Assembly: GCA_002742885.1 (NCBI GenBank)
Contig: PDOO01000023.1
Span: 62,001 to 126,000, forward strand
Source: Candidatus Cloacimonadota bacterium
Lineage (GTDB): Bacteria > Cloacimonadota > Cloacimonadia > Cloacimonadales > GCA-2742885
Length of the DNA stretch: 64,000 nucleotides
Direction: 5' to 3'
Position 1 is the stretch's first letter; each line of letters opens with the position of its first letter. The notes under the pieces were generated by a model that was not told the DNA's origin, did no database searches, and saw only the letters and a list, made by a program, of their open reading frames with translations. The position numbers were made by a program, and so were the translations under genes. Positions 44,920 to 54,017 of the stretch are shown one piece after another.

Positions 44920-46860
44920 ATGTTCTCATTTCTGAATCCCGGTTTTCTGATTGCTTTGCTTGCAGCGGGCATTCCCGTTGTAATCCATCTTTTTGCCAAG
45001 AAACGTCCTCAGAAAATAATCTTTTCTTCAGTCAGATTTATTAAAGAAATTCAAAAAAAACAAAACAAAAAAATAAATATAAAAAATCTTTTGATTCTTC
45101 TGATGAGGATTCTTTTTATTCTCTTTGCCGTTCTCGGTATTTCTCGTCCCGCTTTTAAAGTTCCGTTTTTAAAATCATCTGAAAAACATCCGCCTACGGC
45201 AATAGCGTTTATTTTAGACAATTCTTATTCAATGAATTATCTTGTTGACGATAAGACCGAGTTTGAGAAAGGTTTGGAAACGTTAAGTAAAATATCGGAT
45301 TTATTGAACGAAGAAGATAAAGTTATTTTGCTGACTGCCGACAAAACATGGAACGAGATAAACGGATTTCCGGTTTCAGGTAAAATACCGAATAAAATGC
45401 TTGCTTCCGTAAAAACCTGTTTTAATCCTCTTTCTTTCGATGAGCTTTTGAAAACAGCAAATCAAAAGCTTTCGGATACTCAATACGCCAATGCGGAGAT
45501 TATTTTAATCAGCGATTATCAAAAACAAAAAATAACTTATAACCCCGATTTTAAAACTTATTGGGTTGCGACATCCGATATTGAGGAACGGAATAATTTA
45601 AAAATAAATTCCGTTAAAACCGCAATTCAAATCGTTAATTCTGAATTGAAACACAGTATTAATTTTGAAGTTGCCAATTTGTCTGAGTTTGATGAAGAAA
45701 ATATCTTGGCAAAATTATTTATGAACGGAAGAACGATTGCGGAAAAAGCGATAAAAATAGATAAAAATCAAGTAAGAGGAGAAAAATTTCCGGTTGAAAT
45801 TTCAGAAACAGGTTATTATTCCGGTTTTGTTGAAGTAAAAAATGAACGTTGGAGAGACGATAACCGTTTTTATTTTCAATTTTATTTTAACAAAAATCCC
45901 GGAATTGCTTTGTTTTCCGAAAACAAAAATTTACCGGATCAATTAAATGTCGCTTTGGAAATTCTTTCAGGTTCGGGACATTTTGAAATTTACGATGATT
46001 TGACTGATCTTAATTATGCAAAATTAAGCAAATTTGACAATATAATATTTTATAATCCCCCGGAACTGAATCAAAAAATGAGATTTTTATTTGATAAACT
46101 TTTGGCAAATAATCGTAAAATATCCGTAATTTTAAGCAAAAATATCAGTAACGAATGGAAATTGTTGTATCAAAATATATTTGACATGAAATTTTCCGGA
46201 TTTGAAACGGTTGATCAAAGACGAATCGTACCGGATAAATTCAGAAAATATAAAGATATTATCGGCGACAAAAATATCCGAAATATAAAAGTAACGGATT
46301 ATTGGAAAATAATTACGCAGTCTGAATCTGTTCTCGGAACTTCTTCCGAACCGCTTGTTGTCGAAAAAAACGGCAATTATCTTATTGTTATGGATCCCGA
46401 ATCTCAAAGAAACGAGTTTTATGTCTCGCCCGTTTATCCTGTTCTCATGCATCTCATCATCAAAGATACCGGCTATCGGGGCATTGACGCATCTTTTAAG
46501 ACGGGAGAAAGAATTATATATTCAAAAGCTGAAATTACCGATCCTGACGGCGAAAATTTCGTCTCGGGAGAAAACGGTTTCAGAGCTGAATTTCCCGGTA
46601 TTTATCAAGTAAGAACTGAAAGTAAATCTTATCCCGTCGCCGTAAATATCGGAGAAGACGACAGTTATTACGAAAGATTCGATTCCCCGGAAGAACTTCC
46701 GCCCTCCGTATTTGCCGCCGATACAAATTGGGAAGATAATATTTTACGGGCAAGATACGGATTTGAGTTGAGTAAATACTTCTTTATTTTGGCTTTTATT
46801 TGCGTACTTATCGAATTGATGCTGATAAAAAGCGAAGAAAGAAAACAAGATAAAGCATAA
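44920..46860 (+). CDS. BatA-like membrane protein with von Willebrand A domain
   Basis: 646 residues. The first 80 residues have two membrane helices with FLNPGFLIALLAAGIPVVIH and the following RPQKIIFSSVRFIKE, the double-anchor start of aerotolerance/BatA-type proteins. Residues about 88-230 are a VWA domain with a DNSYSMN metal site. A C-terminal helix at about 618-640 ends in a short basic tail. The central region is beta-rich and likely periplasmic. Function in the family is poorly known (envelope stress, oxygen tolerance). No MoxR ATPase is next to it. Confidence 0.8.
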   Translation: MFSFLNPGFLIALLAAGIPVVIHLFAKKRPQKIIFSSVRFIKEIQKKQNKKINIKNLLILLMRILFILFAVLGISRPAFKVPFLKSSEKHPPTAIAFILDNSYSMNYLVDDKTEFEKGLETLSKISDLLNEEDKVILLTADKTWNEINGFPVSGKIPNKMLASVKTCFNPLSFDELLKTANQKLSDTQYANAEIILISDYQKQKITYNPDFKTYWVATSDIEERNNLKINSVKTAIQIVNSELKHSINFEVANLSEFDEENILAKLFMNGRTIAEKAIKIDKNQVRGEKFPVEISETGYYSGFVEVKNERWRDDNRFYFQFYFNKNPGIALFSENKNLPDQLNVALEILSGSGHFEIYDDLTDLNYAKLSKFDNIIFYNPPELNQKMRFLFDKLLANNRKISVILSKNISNEWKLLYQNIFDMKFSGFETVDQRRIVPDKFRKYKDIIGDKNIRNIKVTDYWKIITQSESVLGTSSEPLVVEKNGNYLIVMDPESQRNEFYVSPVYPVLMHLIIKDTGYRGIDASFKTGERIIYSKAEITDPDGENFVSGENGFRAEFPGIYQVRTESKSYPVAVNIGEDDSYYERFDSPEELPPSVFAADTNWEDNILRARYGFELSKYFFILAFICVLIELMLIKSEERKQDKA

Positions 46861-46905
46861 CGGAATTTTCTTTATCCCTGAAAATAAAATTTAAACTGAG
46901 GACTT

Positions 46906-47952
46906 ATGCTTGAAAGAATAATAACCTCTGAGGCAGTCGGAAACGACGAAAAAGAATTTGATCGCGCTTTGCGTCCTAAATCACTGAAGGATTTTGTCGG
47001 TCAGGAACATATAAAAGAAATTTTGGAAATATCGATTGCCGCAGCGAAAATGCGCGGGGAACCTTTGGATCACGTGTTGTTCTACGGACCGCCCGGATTG
47101 GGTAAAACCACTCTTGCAAACATTATCGCCAACGAGTTGGATGCGAATATAAAAGTAAGTTCCGGACCTGTTTTGGAGAAACCTGCCGATCTTGCCGGTA
47201 TTTTGACTAATTTGGATTTGCGAGATGTTTTTTTTATTGATGAAATTCATCGCTTGAATCACGTTGTGGAAGAATATATGTATCCGGCAATAGAAGATTT
47301 TGAAATGGAAATAATCATAGACAGCGGACCCGGAGCAAGAGCATTGAAAATAGACTTGGAACCTTTTACTCTTATCGGAGCAACCACCAGAGCAGGTTTG
47401 CTGACTGCTCCTTTGAGAGCCAGATTCGGCATTACCCTGCGTATGGATTATTACGATCAAAAAAGCATAGAAAAAATAATCTCAAGATCTGCATCGCTTT
47501 TGGAAATTCCGATAGACCCCGAAGGCGCGAAAGAAATTGCCGGGAGAAGCAGAGGAACGCCGCGCGTAGCCAACAGACTCTTGCGACGAGTGAGGGATTA
47601 TGCCCAAATAAAAGGCAACGGAATTATTACCAAAGAAATTGCTGTGAAAGCTCTTAAAATGTTGAATGTAGATAATGAGGGACTCGACGAAATGGACAAA
47701 CGCATTCTTTTGACCATCATTGAAAACTACAAAGGCGGTCCCGTCGGATTAAAAACTTTGGCGGTTGCCGTAGGAGAAGATCACGGAACCATAGAAGAAA
47801 TATATGAACCTTACCTTATTCAGCAGGGATTTTTGGAAAGAACAATGAAAGGACGTTGCGCAGGAAGAAAAGCTTACAAACATTTCGGCTTGGAACCTTA
47901 CGAAGCGCAGATCGGTCTTTTTGACGAATTAGAGGAAAAAAGAGATGAATAA
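46906..47952 (+). CDS. ruvB: Holliday junction branch migration helicase RuvB
   Basis: 348 residues. [18 protein letters not shown], Walker [14 protein letters not shown], Walker [11 protein letters not shown], sensor [18 protein letters not shown] and the C-terminal winged helix [15 protein letters not shown]. It drives branch migration with RuvA. ruvA and ruvC are not adjacent, unlike in many genomes. Its end overlaps the next gene by eight bases. Confidence 0.97.
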   Translation: MLERIITSEAVGNDEKEFDRALRPKSLKDFVGQEHIKEILEISIAAAKMRGEPLDHVLFYGPPGLGKTTLANIIANELDANIKVSSGPVLEKPADLAGILTNLDLRDVFFIDEIHRLNHVVEEYMYPAIEDFEMEIIIDSGPGARALKIDLEPFTLIGATTRAGLLTAPLRARFGITLRMDYYDQKSIEKIISRSASLLEIPIDPEGAKEIAGRSRGTPRVANRLLRRVRDYAQIKGNGIITKEIAVKALKMLNVDNEGLDEMDKRILLTIIENYKGGPVGLKTLAVAVGEDHGTIEEIYEPYLIQQGFLERTMKGRCAGRKAYKHFGLEPYEAQIGLFDELEEKRDE

Positions 47953-48478
47953 AGTTCATTATTTGACCGCTCCTCTTGCAGAAGAAGACGTTGCCGGAAT
48001 AAAAGTCGGCGATAAAGTTTTTATTTCCGGCGTGATTTATACGGCAAGGGACGCAGCTCATAAAAAACTTGTTAATCTTATTGCAAATAAAGAAAAAATG
48101 CCGCTTGAACTTAAAGACCAAATTATCTTCTTTGCCGGACCTTCGCCCGCAAGACCGGGAGAACCTGTCGGTTCAATAGGACCGACGACAAGTTATCGCA
48201 TGGATCCTTTTTCGCCTTGCTTGTTGGACAACGGTTTGCGAGGAATGATAGGTAAAGGAAAACGTTCTGAAGAAGTAAGACAGGCGATTATCAGAAATAA
48301 AGCAATTTATTTTACGGCAATCGGCGGAGCTGCGGTTGTTTTGAGCGAAGCAGTTAAAAAAGCGGAACTTATCGCTTATCCGGAACTGGGAACCGAAGCG
48401 ATAAGAAAACTTACGGTTGAAAACTTTCCCTGCTATACCGCAATAGACAGCGAGGGAAACGATATTTTCAAAAAATAA
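47945..48478 (+). CDS. Class I fumarate hydratase, beta (C-terminal) subunit
   Basis: 177 residues matching the beta domain of Fe-S dependent fumarase or L-tartrate dehydratase. Features are [48 protein letters not shown] and [16 protein letters not shown]. It needs an alpha subunit carrying the [4Fe-4S] cluster, which is not next to it. It hydrates fumarate to malate, which the next gene's product can convert to pyruvate. Fumarase is favoured over tartrate dehydratase by this neighbour. It overlaps ruvB by eight bases, an odd pairing. Confidence 0.88.
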   Translation: MNKVHYLTAPLAEEDVAGIKVGDKVFISGVIYTARDAAHKKLVNLIANKEKMPLELKDQIIFFAGPSPARPGEPVGSIGPTTSYRMDPFSPCLLDNGLRGMIGKGKRSEEVRQAIIRNKAIYFTAIGGAAVVLSEAVKKAELIAYPELGTEAIRKLTVENFPCYTAIDSEGNDIFKK

Positions 48479-48493
48479 TTCGAGGTTAATAAA

Positions 48494-49945
48494 ATGCGCA
48501 TAAAAAAGGATTTGTCTAATTTAGAAGAAATTTTTCCTGCCGATTTTTCGGAAGAACAAAAAGCAAAAACGAAAACCGCTTTTATGAAAAATTTATCGTT
48601 GCATGCCCATAAATTTTACAACGGAAAAATTCAAACTTTACCCAAAGCCGGTATCTGCGGTTTTAACTGGTTTAATGTTTGGTACACTCCCGGAATTTCT
48701 GCCGTATCCGTTCATATAAGAGACGATAAAGAAAGTTCTTACGAAATTAGCGGAAGAGGAAATACGGTTGCCGTTATCAGCGATTCAACTCGAGTGCTCG
48801 GAGACGGAGACGTTACGCCTCCCGGAGGTCTGGGAGTTATGGAAGGCAAAGCTTATTTAATGAAATATCTGGGCGGAGTTGATGCTTTTCCTATTTGCAT
48901 AGATTCCAAAAACGAAAAAGGAGAAAACGATCCTCAAAAAATAATCGATTTCGTAAAAACTGTTCAACACAGTTTCGGAGCAGTGAACTTGGAAGATATT
49001 TCCCAGCCGAATTGTTATGAAGTTTTGGATAAACTTAGAGACGGTTGCGATATTCCCGTCTGGCATGACGATGCTCAAGGAACTGCCTGCGTTACTTTGG
49101 CAGGTTTAATAAATGCTTTAAAACTTGCCGAAAAGAAAATTTCTGAGGTTAGGATTGTCTTTATGGGAGCCGGAGCAGCCAATTCCTCCATTGCCGGTCT
49201 TTGCATAAAAGCCGGGGCTTCGGCCGAAAAACTTGTTTTGTTTGACGTAAAGGGCGGATTGCATTCGGACAGAAAAGATTTCAGAGACGACAAAAGATTT
49301 TACAGGCAATGGGATTTGTGTCAAAAAACCAATCCGGAAAAAATAAATACTCCCGAAGAAGCAATTAAAGGAGCAGATGTTTTGATTTGTCTCTCCAAAC
49401 CCGGACCTGACACCGTTAAACCTGAATGGATTTCAAGTATGGCGGAGAAAGCAATTGTTTTTGCCTGCGCCAACCCGGTTCCTGAAATATATCCTTACAA
49501 AGCCAAAGAAGCGGGAGCTTTTATCGTTGCCACCGGAAGAGGAGATTTTCCGAATCAGGTTAATAACTCAATTTGTTTCCCGGGAATTTTAAAAGGCGCA
49601 TTATTGGTAAGAGCAAAGTCGGTTACGGACAATATGGCGATAAGAGCTGCCAAATCCTTGGCAGAGTTTGCCGAAAAACGGGGAATTTCTCCCGATAACA
49701 TTGTTCCTAAAATGGATGAATTTGAAGTTTTTCCTCACGAGGCGGCAGATACGGCAATGCAGGCGATTGAAGACGGAGTTGCCAGAATTGCAATGACCAG
49801 AGAAGAGGTTTACGAAATTGCTCGTCGAGATATTATGAATACGCGCCGAACAATAGAAATTATGCAAAAAAACAATTGCATAAAAGAAATTCCTCGGGAA
49901 ATGCTTGAAAAGGCTTTATCGGAAGCAATTAAAGAAAACAGTTAA
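48494..49945 (+). CDS. Malic enzyme
   Basis: 483 residues. An N-terminal malic domain with YTPGISAVSVHIRD, SDSTRVLGDGDVTPPGGLGV and WHDDAQGTACVTLAG (metal-binding Asp residues), and a C-terminal NAD(P) domain with FMGAGAANSSIAGLCIKAGA and ACANPVPEIYP. It oxidatively decarboxylates malate to pyruvate. The N-terminal part before the malic domain is extended by some 50 residues compared with the shortest bacterial forms. Cofactor preference is not certain. It follows fumarase beta, forming a fumarate-malate-pyruvate step pair. Confidence 0.92.
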   Translation: MRIKKDLSNLEEIFPADFSEEQKAKTKTAFMKNLSLHAHKFYNGKIQTLPKAGICGFNWFNVWYTPGISAVSVHIRDDKESSYEISGRGNTVAVISDSTRVLGDGDVTPPGGLGVMEGKAYLMKYLGGVDAFPICIDSKNEKGENDPQKIIDFVKTVQHSFGAVNLEDISQPNCYEVLDKLRDGCDIPVWHDDAQGTACVTLAGLINALKLAEKKISEVRIVFMGAGAANSSIAGLCIKAGASAEKLVLFDVKGGLHSDRKDFRDDKRFYRQWDLCQKTNPEKINTPEEAIKGADVLICLSKPGPDTVKPEWISSMAEKAIVFACANPVPEIYPYKAKEAGAFIVATGRGDFPNQVNNSICFPGILKGALLVRAKSVTDNMAIRAAKSLAEFAEKRGISPDNIVPKMDEFEVFPHEAADTAMQAIEDGVARIAMTREEVYEIARRDIMNTRRTIEIMQKNNCIKEIPREMLEKALSEAIKENS

Positions 49946-49954
49946 AAAAATAAT

Positions 49955-50007
49955 GCCGGTCGCAAAATGCTTCAAGGAGGAAGTATGAAGCTTGACCGGC
50001 TTTTTTT
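49955..50007 (+). terminator. Terminator with embedded ribosome binding site and ATG
   Basis: GCCGGTC (49955-49961) pairs with GACCGGC (49994-50000), followed by seven T. Inside, GCTTCA pairs with TGAAGC, and its loop displays AAGGAGG four bases before an ATG at 49985. That ATG opens a 16-codon frame ending at 50035 (MKLDRLFLRRNKYNEI). The structure works as a terminator for malic enzyme; the translation signal may be chance or regulatory. Confidence 0.8.
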
Positions 50008-50135
50008 GAGGAGAAATAAATATAACGAAATATGAGTGTAAATATTTCAAAAAAATATAACTTTTAAAAGATGAATATCTTTTTTTGTTTATCATGTCTT
50101 TTTGCATTGAAATAAAAGCAAAAACGTATTTCGGA

Positions 50136-50531
50136 CTAAATAAATTTTTTGAATAACTCCAATAATTCGTTATCTATTCTTCCGGGTTTTCTTCCTTTTA
50201 CAAATACTGCTTCAAGGATAAAATCACAGCATAAATTTCCGTCCGAGTCAAAAATTTGTTGAGACCAGGTTGAGCGTAATCTGTTAATTTTTAATATTTT
50301 GCTTTCTACTTTGTACACTTCCCCTTTTTCAAGACTTTTTTTGTATTTTATCGTTGATTCTGTTACAAAAATTGATATTCCCTTTGAATTGAGAAAACTT
50401 ATTGATATGCCTGTTTCATCCAATGCTTCGGATCTGGCTTCTTCAAAAACATGGAGATAATTGGCATTATTGAGATGACCGTATATATCACACTCGTAAC
50501 TGAATATTTTTCTCTTGTAAACGAAAGACAC
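50136..50531 (-). CDS. Acyl-CoA thioesterase, 4-hydroxybenzoyl-CoA thioesterase family
   Basis: 131 residues with a hot-dog fold. The catalytic-site pattern is CDIYGHLNNANYLHVFEEAR, with Asp and His-x-Asn as in YbgC/4HBT enzymes, followed by VTESTIKYKKSLEKGEVY. It hydrolyses acyl-CoA, substrate unknown. The start is GTG with AAGGAGA upstream. It is downstream of ackA on the same strand, after a terminator. Confidence 0.85.
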   Translation of the reverse strand: MSFVYKRKIFSYECDIYGHLNNANYLHVFEEARSEALDETGISISFLNSKGISIFVTESTIKYKKSLEKGEVYKVESKILKINRLRSTWSQQIFDSDGNLCCDFILEAVFVKGRKPGRIDNELLELFKKFI

Positions 50532-50561
50532 GAGAATCTCCTTTTTTATTTAGAATTAAAT

Positions 50562-50587
50562 AAAAAGCTGCCTTGAACAGACAGCTC
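50562..50587 (-). terminator. Terminator of ackA
   Basis: On the minus strand AGCTGTC / GGCAGCT (one G-T pair, loop TGTTCAA) is followed by TTTTTATT, about 17 bases after the ackA stop. Confidence 0.8.
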
Positions 50588-50603
50588 GGTTAATTTTAAG
50601 AGA

Positions 50604-51803
50604 TTATTTTAATAATGCTTTTGTTTCCATTGCGATCATAAGTTCTTCGTTTGTTTGAATCTTAAGAACCGCAACTTTTGAATCATCGGCATGAAGTTCT
50701 ATAGTTCCGCCTTTGAACTGCGCGTTTTGTTCTTCATTTAATTTGATTCCGAAGAAATCTAAATCTTTGCAAACCAAAGAACGGAGGATCGGCATATTTT
50801 CTCCGACTCCGCCTGTAAAGACAAGAATATCCAGACCGTTCATGGCGGCAGCGTAAGCGCCTATATATTTTTTGATTCTGTAAGCATAGACTTCGTGAGC
50901 CTGAATTGCTTTTTCGTTTTTATGTTCCAATATTTCGGTTTCTATCTCTCTCATATCGTTTGATATGGTTGAAATTCCCGCCATTCCGCTTTTTTTATTG
51001 AGAAGAGTATTTACTTCATCTGCGGTCATACCGAGATTTTTTATGAGATGAAGAGGTATTTGCGGGTCAAGGTCTCCGCAACGGGTACCCATAACTAATC
51101 CTTCAAGAGGAGTAAATCCCATTGACGTATCTATTGATTCTCCGTTTTTAACTGCTGTTACGGATGCGCCGTTGCCGATATGGCAAGTGATGATTTTTAA
51201 ATCTTTAATATCTTTTCCGACATGTTCGGCGGCAAGCTTGCTTACAAATTTATGTGAAGTTCCGTGGAATCCGTAGCGTCTTATTTGGTGTTTTTCGTAC
51301 ATTTCCAAAGGCAATCCGTACAGGTAAGCTCTCGGAGGCATGGTTTGATGGAAAGCTGTGTCGAAAACTCCGCATTGAGGAATATTGGGAAGATATTCGG
51401 TAACTGCTTTTACCCCCATTATGTTGGCGGGATTATGAAGAGGCGCCAAATCGATGCAATCATGCAATACTTTCATGACTTCGTCGTTTATGACAACGGA
51501 TTTTGAAAAATATTCGCCTCCGTGAACAAGGCGATGTCCTACGGCGTCGATTCCCGATTCATCGGAAATTTGACCGTGATCCGGATTCATAAGATTGTCT
51601 ATAATCATTTGAATCCCTTTGGAATGGTCTTCGATAACCGTTTTTTGTTTTTTTGCCGTATATTTTTCGCTTTTGTAAGTGAAAAGCCCGGTTTCTTCTC
51701 CGATTCTTTCGACTGATCCTTCTGCCATAACGTCTTCGGTTTCGACATTAATAAATTGGAATTTTATGGAAGAACTGCCGCAATTTAATGTTAATACTCT
51801 CAT
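50604..51803 (-). CDS. ackA: Acetate kinase
   Basis: 399 residues. LTLNCGSSSIKFQF is the phosphate-binding start, HRLVHGGEYFSKSVVI and RRYGFHGTSHKFVS are family motifs, and FTGGVGENMP closes the nucleotide site. It makes ATP and acetate from acetyl phosphate. No phosphotransacetylase gene is adjacent. CAGGAGAAAATA precedes the ATG. A TATAAT on the minus strand at 51852-51847 may be its -10 element. Confidence 0.97.
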   Translation of the reverse strand: MRVLTLNCGSSSIKFQFINVETEDVMAEGSVERIGEETGLFTYKSEKYTAKKQKTVIEDHSKGIQMIIDNLMNPDHGQISDESGIDAVGHRLVHGGEYFSKSVVINDEVMKVLHDCIDLAPLHNPANIMGVKAVTEYLPNIPQCGVFDTAFHQTMPPRAYLYGLPLEMYEKHQIRRYGFHGTSHKFVSKLAAEHVGKDIKDLKIITCHIGNGASVTAVKNGESIDTSMGFTPLEGLVMGTRCGDLDPQIPLHLIKNLGMTADEVNTLLNKKSGMAGISTISNDMREIETEILEHKNEKAIQAHEVYAYRIKKYIGAYAAAMNGLDILVFTGGVGENMPILRSLVCKDLDFFGIKLNEEQNAQFKGGTIELHADDSKVAVLKIQTNEELMIAMETKALLK

Positions 51804-52182
51804 TATTTTCTCCTGTGATTTTTATTTTTCAGTTGTTTTTATTGCAATTATAAAGCAACTTTAATTTTCGGTCTGTCCCGTCAAGTCTGATTTTATTCTG
51901 CTTTTTTTTAAAAGATATTCAAATTGCTTCAGGTTCGGAATGAAAATAATTGATTTTTTTTTATTTAATTCCGGTTTTTGCGTTTTTAGTCTGATTCTCG
52001 TTTTTTTTCATGAAAAATTTAAAATCCGATAACATCCGATAAAACATATATTTCTCGACAGGATATTAATTAAAAATTAAGAAGATTGACAAAAGATTTG
52101 CCGTTAAAATTCTTTCGGCATTAATCTCTGATAAAAAATTAAAATAAATTTATAAGACAGATTCGTTTGTCGGGAGTTGTAA
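51804..52182. other. Divergent intergenic region
   Basis: It lies between ackA (minus) and the barrel-like gene (plus). The ackA side has TATAAT (minus, 51852-51847). The plus side has TTGACA at 52086-52091, 92 bases before the next start. ATCCGATAA occurs twice with a 10-base period (52024 and 52034), perhaps a binding site. No gene is seen. Confidence 0.4.
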
Positions 52183-53226
52183 ATGAAAAGGTATTTGGGA
52201 AGCTTATTTGCGACAGTTTTTTTGATTTTTACAAGTTACGCATATTCAACCGTTAACATTAAAACCGGAGTAAATATCTCTTGGTCTGACAATGTTTTTA
52301 ATCTTTCGGACAGCGATAAAGAGAAATTCGAAGAGGGAAACAATAAGTTTGACTTTATCGAAACTTCGGATGACTTAAAACCTGAAATATATTTTGATGC
52401 AGAATATAAATTCGACAAAAAAAGTCCTTTCCGCTGTTTTTCTCCTTTCGGCGGCATTTCTTACGTCGCTTACGCCAAAAATACGGATAAATCAAAATTT
52501 TCATCGGACATCGGTCTGAAATGGGAAAAAAGAAAGCTGTCCTTAGCTGTTTCATACGCTTATAATCCGAAAATTTATACCAGAAACTATATTGATAAAG
52601 ACGGATCCGGTAAATCTGAAAAATACGAGTACGAAAAAAATATTTATGATTTCAAATGCGAATACCGAATTTTAAAAAACGATTATTTGATCGGAGGAAT
52701 AAATTTTCAACAGGAATATTACAATAAATATTTTACGGAATACGACGGAAACGCTTTAACTTATAAGATCGGCTGGAAACACTCTTTTCCTTTGCTGTAC
52801 CTGAAATTTATTTATAACCTGAAAGTTTTCGATTGCGATAAGTTCGATGAAAAATTTGCTGCGGAAAACAATATAGACAATCAAAAAGATTCATCTTACG
52901 AAAGCAATAAATATGTTGTTGCTTTGAGAATGAAAAAAATAAAAACGGGTTCTTTTTTGCAAATAAGACCTGTTTTAAGCTGTTCCTTTGACCAAAGATT
53001 TTACCAAACCGATAACTTGGACATTATACACCGAGAACGGGAAGACAATAAGGTAACGACAAATATATCAAATACATTTTATCTGTCGGGAAAACTTTCA
53101 TGCAAAGTTTTTTACAAAAACGTTTACAGAAAAACCGATTCTGATTTTTATGAAGATATAAGCGATATCAAAGATTATTCGGAAAATGAAATCGGGATAA
53201 ATTTTGAATACAAAATGAAATTGTAA
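52183..53226 (+). CDS. Putative outer-membrane beta-barrel protein
   Basis: 347 residues. Signal peptide about 1-22 (MKRYLGSLFATVFLIFTSYA). The rest is a series of alternating polar/aromatic strands with acidic turns (for example LKPEIYFDAEYKFDKKSPF, GISYVAYAKNTDKSK), ending in INFEYKMKL, which suits a surface or outer-membrane barrel. No specific family is recognised. The segment around 33-60 is rich in Asp and Ser. GGGAG lies before the ATG. Confidence 0.6.
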   Translation: MKRYLGSLFATVFLIFTSYAYSTVNIKTGVNISWSDNVFNLSDSDKEKFEEGNNKFDFIETSDDLKPEIYFDAEYKFDKKSPFRCFSPFGGISYVAYAKNTDKSKFSSDIGLKWEKRKLSLAVSYAYNPKIYTRNYIDKDGSGKSEKYEYEKNIYDFKCEYRILKNDYLIGGINFQQEYYNKYFTEYDGNALTYKIGWKHSFPLLYLKFIYNLKVFDCDKFDEKFAAENNIDNQKDSSYESNKYVVALRMKKIKTGSFLQIRPVLSCSFDQRFYQTDNLDIIHREREDNKVTTNISNTFYLSGKLSCKVFYKNVYRKTDSDFYEDISDIKDYSENEIGINFEYKMKL

Positions 53227-53256
53227 TTAAGTCGCCTTAATTTCAGGAGAAATTTT

Positions 53257-53538
53257 ATGATAAAGCAAGAAACATCAAAAGAAAAAATCAAGGAATTTTT
53301 TGAATTGTTGAACGATGAACATTATGATTTGAGAAAATACAGTCATCCGGTATTGGTTTATAAAGTTGAAGACGAAAGAGTATATTACACTCTTTGGGAA
53401 GAATCAATCCTGAAAAGATTCGGAACGGACAATATTTTCGGTTGGGACTATGACGAAGATCTTTTCTTCTGTCCCGATTGGGTTACCGGCATTTATGACG
53501 ATGATGATGATGATTTTGACGATGACGATGATGATTAG
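53257..53538 (+). CDS. Small cytoplasmic protein with poly-aspartate tail
   Basis: 93 residues, no signal. Residues 1-78 look like a compact mixed alpha/beta domain (KIKEFFELLNDEHYDLRKY, VYYTLWEESILKRFG). The last 15 residues are almost only Asp (DDDDDDFDDDDDD), encoded by GAT/GAC triplets. Such tails occur on proteins that bind cations or basic partners. The codon run may change length by slippage. GGAGAAATTTT precedes the ATG. Family not recognised. Confidence 0.7.
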   Translation: MIKQETSKEKIKEFFELLNDEHYDLRKYSHPVLVYKVEDERVYYTLWEESILKRFGTDNIFGWDYDEDLFFCPDWVTGIYDDDDDDFDDDDDD

Positions 53539-53586
53539 AGACATTGATAAGAAATAAATAAAATAACTTAAATTATTTATGCAAAC

Positions 53587-53619
53587 TTGACAATTAATCT
53601 GAAAAAAAAAATTTTGACA
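53587..53619 (+). promoter_or_regulatory. Promoter region of the SRP RNA gene
   Basis: TTGACA at 53587-53592 lies about 37 bases before the inferred RNA start (53624), the right place for a -35 element. At 17 bases on is AATTTT rather than TATAAT. A second TTGACA at 53614-53619 is too close to the start to act as -35. Confidence 0.45.
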
Positions 53620-53623
53620 ATAT

Positions 53624-53890
53624 GTGTGCTGGGCGGGGAGTCAGCGGTTCCCTGTAACCGACATTCCGCTATAGTCGGGCTGAACCCTGCATGAGAAAAT
53701 CGAGAATGATTCTTTTTCGGCGAATTGATGTTGAGAAGCATTCCTTGCGCAATCGTAATCCGCGAACCTTGTCAGGTCCGGAAGGAAGCAGCAATAAGAG
53801 GTAATTGCGATGTGCCGCGAGTGTTCTGCTTTGAGTCGATTTTCCGGAAGCCGGGATTGTTCAGGTTTCGAGTGCAGGCGCACACTTTTT
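53624..53890 (+). ncRNA. ffs: Signal recognition particle RNA, large bacterial type with Alu domain
   Basis: The S domain holds the conserved TGTCAGGTCCGGAAGGAAGC (around 53769-53791), the Ffh-binding helix 8 with a GGAA tetraloop. The 5' end carries the Alu-type fold, GGGCGGGGAGTCAGCGG then CCGCTATAGTCGGGCTGAA, as in the ~270-base SRP RNAs of Firmicutes and Thermotoga. The ends pair (GTGTGC at 53624 with GCACAC at 53880) and a T-run follows. The RNA forms the SRP with Ffh and targets membrane and secreted proteins. Gram-negative model bacteria have only a short 4.5S RNA, so the Alu domain is worth noting. Confidence 0.93.
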
Positions 53891-53892
53891 AG

Positions 53893-53940
53893 ATTTTACC
53901 CGTTTCAATTTATTGCAGGTTGGAACGGGTAAAATTTTAT
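53893..53940 (+). terminator. Strong hairpin downstream of SRP RNA
   Basis: ATTTTACCCGTTTCAA pairs with TTGGAACGGGTAAAAT (16 bp, one G-T, 11-base loop), followed by TTTATAT. It probably stops readthrough towards hisS. Confidence 0.75.
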
Positions 53941-54017
53941 ATAAACCGAAAGAATCAATTAAGCCTGTTTGAGAAAACAACTTTTCGGCGGATTGATTCA
54001 AAGCCAAGGAGATAACG

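Noticed and set aside
52024-52042. ATCCGATAA direct repeat as a CRISPR-like or mobile element
   Set aside because: Only two copies with a one-base gap; at most a regulator site.
53641-53883. 80-codon minus-strand frame over the SRP RNA
   Set aside because: It coincides with a well-supported structural RNA, so the frame is accidental.
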